Shown: positions 1 through 6,587 of the stretch, one piece after another
Numbering within the stretch: the first letter of the stretch is position 1
Layout of the letters: each line of letters starts with the position of its first letter
DNA from: Ignavibacteriaceae bacterium
GTDB taxonomy: Bacteria > Bacteroidota > Ignavibacteria > Ignavibacteriales > Ignavibacteriaceae
Assembly (NCBI GenBank): GCA_031292465.1
Contig: JARLHB010000132.1
Span: forward strand, 1 to 8,007
DNA length: 8,007 nt
Direction: 5' to 3'
Notes under the pieces: model-generated
Told to the model about the DNA's origin: nothing
What the model saw: only the letters and a program-made list of their open reading frames with translations
Databases searched by the model: none
Position numbers and translations under genes: made by a program

Positions 1-1
1 A

Positions 2-772
2 GTTTACAATTTTTTGAAGGAAATCGGAAGCGGCTATATGCAGTTTATTCCGGTAGTGGAAAGATTAGCTGAAAAGGCGGAAGGAGATAATTTAAGTTTA
101 GTTTCACCAGAATTTGGCGGGTCGGCACTTGTCACAGATTGGTCTGTTGAGTCCCTTCAATTCGGCAATTTTTATTGTGCTATTTTTGACGAATGGGTAA
201 GAAAAGATGTGGGGAAAATATTCATTCAACTATTTGATGTTTCACTTGAAATGTGGTATGGCTTTCAGCCATCGCTCTGTGTATTTAAAAAAACTTGCGG
301 CAGTGCAATGATTATTGAACATAACGGCGATATTTATTCATGCGATCATTACGTGTATCCTAAAAACAAGCTCGGCAATATAATGGAAAATCCTTTGGAA
401 TTGTTAGTAAATTCAGATCAGCAAAGGAAATTTGGAAATGATAAGCTTGCGCTGCTTCCCCAATATTGTAAAAGCTGTGAAGTAAGATTTGCTTGTAACG
501 GTGAATGCCCAAAGCATAGGTTTATTAAAACGCCGGATGGTGAAGACGGATTAAATTATTTGTGCGCTGGTTATAAAAAGTTTTTTAATCATATTGATAT
601 TTATATGAAATTTATGGTAAACGAATTAAAGGGCGGACGATCGGCCTCAAACATAATGGCCTGGTTAATAGAAAAGGATAAAGGATTTCCAAATTTGAAG
701 CCCCAAAGGAATGAACTCTGTCCATGCGGAAGCGGAATTAAATATAAATATTGCTGCTTCAGGAATATATAG
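2..772 (+). CDS. Anaerobic sulfatase-maturating enzyme (radical SAM, SPASM), 5' end cut off
   Basis: This is the C-terminal two thirds of a cytoplasmic radical SAM enzyme that converts a Cys or Ser in type I sulfatases to formylglycine. The frame is open to the window edge (VYNFLKEIGSGYMQFIPVVER), so the TTG at 14 is an internal Leu codon, and the N-terminal CxxxCxxC cluster site lies outside. Auxiliary-cluster cysteines follow the family pattern: Cys at 278 and 296 (CX5C), then X14 to Cys at 341, then a long gap to CX2CX5CX3C starting at 467, and a final Cys in YLCAGYKKFF. The Asp right after the Cys at 341 (SCDHY) matches the Asp proposed as catalytic base in characterised enzymes. The protein ends with CPCGSGIKYKYCC, a SEC-C zinc motif. 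Gene 832-2394 starts 59 bp downstream on the same strand. No sulfatase is visible here, so its substrate must be encoded elsewhere. The family assignment is firm; target sulfatases are unknown. Confidence 0.9.
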   Translation, partial: VYNFLKEIGSGYMQFIPVVERLAEKAEGDNLSLVSPEFGGSALVTDWSVESLQFGNFYCAIFDEWVRKDVGKIFIQLFDVSLEMWYGFQPSLCVFKKTCGSAMIIEHNGDIYSCDHYVYPKNKLGNIMENPLELLVNSDQQRKFGNDKLALLPQYCKSCEVRFACNGECPKHRFIKTPDGEDGLNYLCAGYKKFFNHIDIYMKFMVNELKGGRSASNIMAWLIEKDKGFPNLKPQRNELCPCGSGIKYKYCCFRNI

Positions 773-831
773 TTCCCCTAACATCATTTGACTAAAATAA
801 TTTTCCCTACGATTAGATTTAAGAATTATTA

Positions 832-2394
832 ATGAAGAATAATTTTAACCTGGTCATATTTGCATATCTATTCTCATGCCTTATATATTGTCAGCAGGCA
901 TTTGGACAAACTAAATTTGATAATTTATCAGCTATGTATATTCAAAATGTATCAAATCAAAGTGTACTATCGGTAAAGAGCATTGACTATAATACAATTG
1001 TAAGTATAGGAACAGAATCGGAAACTTATGAGAATGAATGGTTTATTGTGCAGGATGCAGGTGATTCATCTTATTACAGGCTGAAGAATTTGTATTCATC
1101 AAAGATAATGTCAAATACATCAAACGGAACGCTGGTAGTGACCGGAGAAGGGTCTGATGATAATCAAAGATGGAATCTGGTAAACGAAGGTACAAATGTG
1201 TGGGGAATAGAGAACGTAAAGACAGGCAGTTACCTTACATTGGACAATAATACGCTAAGTCTGAAGACAAAAGACAATAGCGCTTCACAGAAGTGGAACA
1301 TAAAGATGGTAAATCCTGATTATGCAGTTCCTGAACCGAAGCCGTTAAACACAGGCAGGTATATGATAGGAGCAGAGATGTGTAATTTATGGGATGTAGC
1401 AACAAGGCCGGATTGCTGGAAGCAGATAGCCCCGTATCCTGACAGAAAGCCGGTTACAGGATGGTTTAAGGAAGGATCGCCGGAAGTAATGGATTGGGAT
1501 ATAAAGATGGCGGTAGATAATGGAATAAGCTTCTTTATGCCGTGCTGGTTCAGGACGGAGTCCTCAATTGGGAAAGCGGAAGTAAAGGGGACATTTGATC
1601 AGTGGATAGATGGACTAGAGAAAGCAAAATATAAAGATCATATAAAGTTTATGATTATGTGGATTACCTGGAATATACCGGGCACTTGTGGCGCAATGAA
1701 GGATAAAGAAGATTTTCTGAATAATATAGCCCCATATTTTATTGAACACTTTTTTAAAAATCCTAACTATCTTAAAATTGATAATAAACCTGTAATATCA
1801 TTTTTCTACGCTCCAACTTTTATCAATGAATGTGGTGGTCCTGATAGTGCCAGAGATGCAATAACAAAATTCAAATTGATGGTTAAAACTGCAGGATTTA
1901 AAGATTTAATTCTAATTGGGCAATGGTGCACTATGGATGATCCTCAAATCCACGATAACAGCGATTGGAAACGTATTGGGGCAGATTATAGTAGTGGTTA
2001 TCATTGGCCTTCATACGCCAATGGAGCTTTTATGGTAAAGAATGAGCCCGACTACTATACAGATAAACAAATGATTGCAGCCGAAGAATATTGTTGGAAT
2101 GGACAGGCAAAAGGTGCAATTCCTAACATTGTTACTTGTACAATGGGATTTGATGATTCTCCATGGAGCGGTAAAAGGAAATACTTCAGACTTTCTCCAA
2201 ACAGTTTTACAACTTTGTTAAAAGATTCAAAAAGCTTTATAGAAAAACGCAATCAAGACAATCTTGCAAGTCATATTATTCTTCTTGATAACTGGGATGA
2301 ATTCGGTGAAGGTCATTATATCTATCCTACGGAACAATATGGTTTTGAGTATTTGAAAACTGTTAAGCGAACATTCTTTAAAAGTGATTTTTAA
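832..2394 (+). CDS. Secreted beta-trefoil lectin / GH99-like (WbsX-type) glycosidase
   Basis: 520-residue exported protein. ATG 832 is the first start after an in-frame TAA at 820; no clear Shine-Dalgarno precedes it. Residues 1-25 are a signal peptide, with predicted cleavage AFG|Q26. Residues about 27-160 form a ricin-like trefoil with three Q/E-x-W-type motifs (ENEW 67-70, NQRW 111-114, SQKW 152-155), suggesting sugar binding. Residues about 174-514 resemble GH99-like/WbsX domains: IGAEM near the start, PDRKPVTGWFKEGSPEVMDWDIKMAVDNGISFF, and NWDEFGEGHYIYPTEQYGFEYL at the end. Glu490 and Glu493 have the E-x-x-E spacing of the two catalytic glutamates of GH99 endo-alpha-mannosidases, so hydrolase activity is plausible; the real substrate is unknown. 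Unlike its downstream paralog it has no propeller and no type IX sorting domain, so it probably stays periplasmic or is released another way. Codon use changes sharply near 1710. A lipobox reading (LFSC16) is possible but less likely. Confidence 0.8.
   Translation: MKNNFNLVIFAYLFSCLIYCQQAFGQTKFDNLSAMYIQNVSNQSVLSVKSIDYNTIVSIGTESETYENEWFIVQDAGDSSYYRLKNLYSSKIMSNTSNGTLVVTGEGSDDNQRWNLVNEGTNVWGIENVKTGSYLTLDNNTLSLKTKDNSASQKWNIKMVNPDYAVPEPKPLNTGRYMIGAEMCNLWDVATRPDCWKQIAPYPDRKPVTGWFKEGSPEVMDWDIKMAVDNGISFFMPCWFRTESSIGKAEVKGTFDQWIDGLEKAKYKDHIKFMIMWITWNIPGTCGAMKDKEDFLNNIAPYFIEHFFKNPNYLKIDNKPVISFFYAPTFINECGGPDSARDAITKFKLMVKTAGFKDLILIGQWCTMDDPQIHDNSDWKRIGADYSSGYHWPSYANGAFMVKNEPDYYTDKQMIAAEEYCWNGQAKGAIPNIVTCTMGFDDSPWSGKRKYFRLSPNSFTTLLKDSKSFIEKRNQDNLASHIILLDNWDEFGEGHYIYPTEQYGFEYLKTVKRTFFKSDF
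907..1046 (+). repeat. 140-bp exact direct repeat, copy A
   Basis: Bases 907-1046 are identical to 7868-8007, an offset of 6961. The match starts at the CAA codon for Gln26, the predicted first residue of the mature protein, and covers the first part of the trefoil (through ENEWF). Just upstream (906 against 7867) the sequences differ and the signal peptides and leaders are unrelated. The match runs to the last base of the window, so its true length is unknown. Confidence 0.95.
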
Positions 2395-2451
2395 AAAATA
2401 ATTACTTATTGCACATTAGTGTTTTAAAATAATTATTGTAAAAGACATCGA

Positions 2452-5430
2452 ATGAAGATAAATAATTTTTTAATTGCTGCGGTAGTTTGTTTTTGCCTTT
2501 ATCAGAATTCATACTCGCAGGAAATAAATTTTTCAGCAAAGAATGATTTTCCAACCGGTGGAAATCCTCGCGTTATAGCTATTGGAGATTTTAACGACGA
2601 CGGTAAACTTGATATGGTTTCAGCTAATTATGGCGCTAATACTATCTCAGTTTTATTAAATACATCTCCCGCAGGTTCTGTGCCCGGTTTTACATCAAAA
2701 GCTGATTTTGCTACCGGGCCGCATCCGGCTTCTGTTGTAATTGCGGATGTTAATAATGATGGAAAACCGGACATTATTACAGTTAATGTTGATGATAGTA
2801 CTGTATCAGTGTTTATGAATTCAACTGAACCTGGCGCTTCTACTCCAAGTTTTTCTAATAAGATTGATTTCCACTCCGGCAAATCACCGGTTTCAGTTGC
2901 AGTTGCAGATATAAATGGCGATGGAAAACCGGATATTATTACATCAAACTTTGGTGCAAATACAATATCTATATTAATAAATGAAACTCAATCAGGCGCA
3001 ATGGACCCTGTTTTTTCGGCTAAAAACGATTTTAATACGGGGATTGGGCCATATTTCGTTACCACAGGCGATGTAAACGGGGATGGCATGCCGGATATTA
3101 TAATAGCAAATGATAATAATAAAGACAGCACTATATCTGTTTTATTGAATACAACTGAAACTAATGCCTCAATTCCTACTTTTTCGGCTAAGAATGATTT
3201 TTATGCGGGAATTACGCCGGTTTCTGTTGCACTGGCAGATTTGAATGGAGATGGTAAACCGGATATTGTGGCTGTCAGCAGCATAGACAGCGCAATTTCG
3301 ATTTTATTAAACATAACCTCATCCGGAGCATTAGTACCGGCATTTTCTGCTAAATCTGATTTTAATATGGGAAGCCAATCTTTTTATGTTGCAGCCGACG
3401 ACCTGAATAACGACGGTAAACCGGATATAGTAACAGCCAACATATATGCCAATACCATATCGGTTTTCATGAATACAACATCTCTTAATGCTTCGTCTAT
3501 TACCTTTTCCCCAAAGCTTGATTTTAAGACAGGAACTAATCCCGCATCAGTTGTAATTGCGGACATAAACAATGATGGTAAACCTGATATAGTTACGGCT
3601 AACTATATGGGTAATAGTGTATCGGTACTTTATGATTCTTCTACCCATCCTCCCGTATCATTATTTGATGACCTTGCTGCAATGTATATTCAAAACAGTA
3701 CAAGCGAAAGCGTGTTGTCTGTTCAGAGCATTGGCTATGGTTCAACCGTCAGTCTGGAAACAGAAGCAGAGGAGTATGAGAATGAATGGTTTGTAGTGCA
3801 GGACGTGAATTATCCATCATATTACAGGCTGAAGAATTTGTACTCGTCAAAAGTAATATCGGATTCATCAGACGAAACAATAGTAGTTAAAGGCGAAGCC
3901 GATAATGATAACCAGAGATGGAGAATGACTAATACGGGAACAAATGAGTGGGAAATAGAGAATGTAAAGACGGGTAAGTATCTGACATTAAAAAATAATA
4001 CTCTTAGCTTGACAGCATTAGACAGCAGCGCCTCACAGAAGTGGCAGATAAAGATGGTAAATCCCGATTATGCAGTTCCTGTCCCAAAACAAGTAAATAC
4101 AGGTAGATATTTAGTTGGTGCAGAAATGAGTAATCTCTGGGATGTAAGTACGCGTCCAAATTGCTGGAATGAGATAGCGCCTTATCCTGATAGAAGACCA
4201 GTAACCGGATTTTATAAAGAGGGTTCGCCGGAAGTAATGGATTGGGATATTAAAATGGCTGTTGACAATGGAATAAGCTTCTTTTTGGACTGTTGGTTTA
4301 GAACCGAATCATCTGTTGGCAAACATGATGTAACTGCTATTTATGACCACTGGATAAACGGGCTTGCGCAGGCAAAATACAAAAGCCAAATAAAATTTAT
4401 GATTATGTGGATCACATTGGATTTCCCTGGCATATCCGGCGGAATAAAAGATAAAGAAGACTTTCTGAATAATCTGGTTCCTTATTGGATTAGTCATTTA
4501 TTTAAGAATCCGAACTATCTTACGATTGACAATAAACCTGTAATATCTTTTTTCTATTCACCTTCATTTATTAATGAATGTGGTGGACAGGATAGTGCGA
4601 AAGACGCCATAACAAAATTCAGGCAGATGGTAAAGGATGCTGGTTTTGCTGACCTTATCATATTGGGCCAATGGTGTACAGATGATTATATAACTCACGA
4701 CAATAGCGATTGGAAATACATAGGTGCGGATTATAGTAACGCATATCATTGGCCGTCATATGTTTCAGGCGCTTTTCCTGTTAAGAGTAACTCCGGCTAC
4801 TATTCGGACGAACAATCTATAACGGTAGAAGAGTATTGCTGGAAAGGTCAGGATGAACACAGTGTTTTGCCAAAATTTGTTACTTGTAGCATGGGATATG
4901 ACGATTCACCATGGGGCGGTAAAATGAAATATTTCAGGCTTACACCAGATAATTATGCTACCTTGCTTGACGATGCTAAAAATCTAATTGATAAACGCGA
5001 CCAAAACAGTCTTGAGAGCAAATTGATTTTTTTAGACAGTTGGAACGAAATGCAAGAAGGGCACTATATCTATCCAACCGAACAATATGGCTTTGGTTAT
5101 CTCAATTCCGTAAAACAAATATTTGGAAATATTACTTTCGTTAAAAAAAAAGATTCTGATTTACTATGCACTTATAGTTTGTTACAGAACTACCCTAATC
5201 CATTCAATCCAATAACTGAAATTAAATACAGCATTCCTAAAGGAGGCATGGTTATACTGAAAGTATACAATGTGCTAGGCCGGGAAGTATCTTCATTGGT
5301 TAATCAGGAACAAAAACCCGGCAGCTATACAATAAATTTCAAAGCTTCAGGATTGGCATCGGGAGTATATTTGTACAGACTTCGGTCGGGGGATCTTTCA
5401 CTGGCAAGAAAAATGATTCTGCTGAAGTGA
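2452..5430 (+). CDS. Secreted FG-GAP propeller / beta-trefoil / GH99-like protein with type IX sorting domain
   Basis: 992-residue multidomain exported protein starting 57 bp after its paralog, with no obvious Shine-Dalgarno. Domains in order: signal peptide 1-22 (NSYS|Q23); seven FG-GAP/VCBS repeats of 54-56 residues, about 24-397, each with a calcium-loop motif of the D-x-N-x-D-G-x-x-D type (DINGDGKPD, DVNNDGKPD), probably one seven-bladed propeller; ricin-like trefoil about 404-540 with ENEW, NQRW and SQKW; GH99-like domain about 548-890, ending WNEMQEGHYIYPTEQYGFGYL, where Glu866 and Glu869 keep the E-x-x-E catalytic spacing; linker; type A type IX sorting domain 914-992 (YPNPFNP, LKVYNVLGREV, SGVYLYRL, KMILLK). 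It should cross the outer membrane through the type IX system and be attached to or released from the surface, with propeller and trefoil binding glycan and the GH99-like part cutting it. Substrate is not evident; mannose-containing glycans are a guess from the family name. Confidence 0.82.
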   Translation: MKINNFLIAAVVCFCLYQNSYSQEINFSAKNDFPTGGNPRVIAIGDFNDDGKLDMVSANYGANTISVLLNTSPAGSVPGFTSKADFATGPHPASVVIADVNNDGKPDIITVNVDDSTVSVFMNSTEPGASTPSFSNKIDFHSGKSPVSVAVADINGDGKPDIITSNFGANTISILINETQSGAMDPVFSAKNDFNTGIGPYFVTTGDVNGDGMPDIIIANDNNKDSTISVLLNTTETNASIPTFSAKNDFYAGITPVSVALADLNGDGKPDIVAVSSIDSAISILLNITSSGALVPAFSAKSDFNMGSQSFYVAADDLNNDGKPDIVTANIYANTISVFMNTTSLNASSITFSPKLDFKTGTNPASVVIADINNDGKPDIVTANYMGNSVSVLYDSSTHPPVSLFDDLAAMYIQNSTSESVLSVQSIGYGSTVSLETEAEEYENEWFVVQDVNYPSYYRLKNLYSSKVISDSSDETIVVKGEADNDNQRWRMTNTGTNEWEIENVKTGKYLTLKNNTLSLTALDSSASQKWQIKMVNPDYAVPVPKQVNTGRYLVGAEMSNLWDVSTRPNCWNEIAPYPDRRPVTGFYKEGSPEVMDWDIKMAVDNGISFFLDCWFRTESSVGKHDVTAIYDHWINGLAQAKYKSQIKFMIMWITLDFPGISGGIKDKEDFLNNLVPYWISHLFKNPNYLTIDNKPVISFFYSPSFINECGGQDSAKDAITKFRQMVKDAGFADLIILGQWCTDDYITHDNSDWKYIGADYSNAYHWPSYVSGAFPVKSNSGYYSDEQSITVEEYCWKGQDEHSVLPKFVTCSMGYDDSPWGGKMKYFRLTPDNYATLLDDAKNLIDKRDQNSLESKLIFLDSWNEMQEGHYIYPTEQYGFGYLNSVKQIFGNITFVKKKDSDLLCTYSLLQNYPNPFNPITEIKYSIPKGGMVILKVYNVLGREVSSLVNQEQKPGSYTINFKASGLASGVYLYRLRSGDLSLARKMILLK
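2521..3642 (+). repeat. Seven tandem FG-GAP/VCBS coding repeats (predicted seven-bladed propeller)
   Basis: Seven in-frame repeats of 54-56 codons begin near 2521, 2689, 2851, 3013, 3181, 3343 and 3505. Most start with F-S-x-K-x-D-F and continue with an acidic Ca-loop (D-x-N-x-D-G-x-x-D) and a T-x-S-V/I-x-x-N strand. Seven copies match the usual blade number of integrin-alpha-like propellers. Copies are clearly related in protein but diverged in DNA, so they are old rather than freshly expanded. Confidence 0.88.
5191..5427 (+). other. Type IX secretion C-terminal sorting domain (type A)
   Basis: The last 79 residues of the 992-residue protein run from YPNPFNPITEIKYSIPKGG through VYNVLGREV and the KPGSYTINF strand to SGVYLYRL and the terminal KMILLK. 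This is the classic Por-type sorting module recognised by the type IX system of Bacteroidota and relatives. It is the only such module in the window and the best taxonomic marker. Confidence 0.92.
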
Positions 5431-5534
5431 ATTTTATCAAAAGATGTTTTTATTATGATAAATACCGATAACGAAAAAAGATTAAAATCAATAATTTTAG
5501 TAGTTACTATTTTTACAATAACTCAAATAAATTT

Positions 5535-5539
5535 AGGAG
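5535..5539 (+). promoter_or_regulatory. Ribosome binding site AGGAG
   Basis: AGGAG sits 6 bases before the ATG at 5546 and supports that start. The two upstream glycosidase-like genes lack such a site, so translation initiation differs within the cluster. Confidence 0.7.
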
Positions 5540-5545
5540 TTTAAT

Positions 5546-6502
5546 ATGAAATGCTTAATACAACATTTCGCTTTGTGTATTTTCTTAATTCTGTTTTCAT
5601 CCTTTCTAACACCGGGAGTATATTCTCAGTCTGAAATCAATAAAACTGAAAAAATATCAGGAGAGAAATCAACAATCTTTCGATTTGACAAAATACGGTC
5701 TGGCGCTATCAAGACCGACAAGGGCTGGAATGTTCAGGACTTTGCCACCTCATTATTCAATCCGGATTCTGAAGAAATCACTGTTACCTGGAAGATGATC
5801 AGCGATGATCCGAAGTTTGTCTTTGCCAATGGTCAGGTCGGAACTTATACGAAAACCTACAAACTGAAGCCAATGTCCGGAATTACCGATAACGTCTATA
5901 TGAGCCCGATATTTGTACCGTTAAAGCGTGACTGGCCGGTAGGCCCTAATTCAAATTTTGTAGGTACCGCAGAATTTTCCAGCGCAAAACCATTTTATTT
6001 CTTCTTACTGCATGAAACACCAGAAGGAGTATCTTCCGATCGCGATAGTTCGTATTTTATCGCATGGAATCCATGTGACTATAAAGTACCGGGGCCTTGG
6101 GATAACGATCTAAAACAATTTGTAATACCATATACTAACTATTGGCATAATGAAAAAACATTTGTACCTGGCTGGTATTCAGAGATAGTGCTCAGCAATA
6201 ACACAGACCATTTTGCTGACTATACATTGAAACATATACCATACTATGGTTCCTTTTACGATCAACAGAATGACCAAAGCGCCGTTTATAAAGAACAGGT
6301 TGTTCATCTGGAATTACAAAAGCATGAAAAGAAAACAATTACTCTTATGGAATTATTTGGCTGGCCAACCCATCAGATGTCTGCTATGGAGGGATGTTTG
6401 CTTATATCTCCGGATCGAAGAGATGCAACTGAATCCGGGACGACTGCTTATATCTTAATATTCCCGAATGAGTCTGGAAAACCAATTCATGCAATTTTTT
6501 AA
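5546..6502 (+). CDS. Secreted protein of unknown family, probable two-domain beta-sandwich
   Basis: 318 residues; I do not recognise the family. A good AGGAG precedes the ATG. Residues 1-27 are a clear signal peptide (hydrophobic 8-21, VYS|Q28 cleavage). There is no type IX sorting domain and no further membrane segment, so a periplasmic or released location is likely. The mature part looks all-beta and seems to hold two related halves: about 60-125 (SLFNPDSEEITVTWKMIS, then GQVGTYTKTYKLKP) and about 215-275 (WYSEIVLSNNTDHFADYTL, then KEQVVHLELQKHEKKTITL). Each has an N-rich turn, an alternating strand, a Gly/Tyr-rich middle and a closing charged strand, as in Ig-like or CARDB-like accessory domains. 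No catalytic motif stands out. It lies 115 bp after the propeller protein and 85 bp before the UroD-like gene, so a helper or glycan-binding role in the same pathway is possible but unproven. Confidence 0.7.
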   Translation: MKCLIQHFALCIFLILFSSFLTPGVYSQSEINKTEKISGEKSTIFRFDKIRSGAIKTDKGWNVQDFATSLFNPDSEEITVTWKMISDDPKFVFANGQVGTYTKTYKLKPMSGITDNVYMSPIFVPLKRDWPVGPNSNFVGTAEFSSAKPFYFFLLHETPEGVSSDRDSSYFIAWNPCDYKVPGPWDNDLKQFVIPYTNYWHNEKTFVPGWYSEIVLSNNTDHFADYTLKHIPYYGSFYDQQNDQSAVYKEQVVHLELQKHEKKTITLMELFGWPTHQMSAMEGCLLISPDRRDATESGTTAYILIFPNESGKPIHAIF

Positions 6503-6576
6503 AGATTATGAAAAAGACCAATAACGGTAAAGATAAAGATTCATAGCAGTTTCAAAATAGTCAAAAATTTATTTTT

Positions 6577-6580
6577 GGAG
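6577..6580 (+). promoter_or_regulatory. Ribosome binding site GGAG
   Basis: GGAG lies 7 bases before the ATG at 6588 and fixes the start of the UroD-like gene, giving the usual N-terminus MTPRERIFKTL of this superfamily. Confidence 0.65.
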
Positions 6581-6587
6581 TGATAAT

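Noticed and set aside
14..16. TTG at 14 as the start codon of the sulfatase maturase.
   Set aside because: The frame is open upstream to the edge and the residues there (VYNFLKEIGSGYMQF) read as normal family sequence, so the gene starts outside the window.
787..818. TTTG at 787-790 and TACGATTAG at 808 as a Bacteroidetes-type promoter before 832.
   Set aside because: The second element matches the TAnnTTTG consensus poorly; too weak to list as a site.
2397..2437. Inverted repeat AATAATTA / TAATTATT between the two glycosidase-like genes as a terminator.
   Set aside because: The stem is only A and T with a loop of about 25 bases and no clean T-run after it; such pairs are expected by chance in DNA this AT-rich.
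2628..2882. Minus-strand open frame opposite the propeller repeats, with similar ones at 2055-2252, 3384-3572, 4309-4497, 4564-4749 and 7134-7334.
   Set aside because: All lie opposite clear coding sequence, and their residues mirror the plus-strand genes rather than any protein family.
5433..5462. TTTATCA / TGATAAA inverted repeat after the 992-residue gene as a terminator.
   Set aside because: Seven weak pairs, a 16-base loop and no T-tract; not enough to claim.
6246..6458. 70-codon open frame inside the unknown secreted gene.
   Set aside because: It is out of frame within a well-supported gene, has no ribosome site and encodes nothing recognisable.
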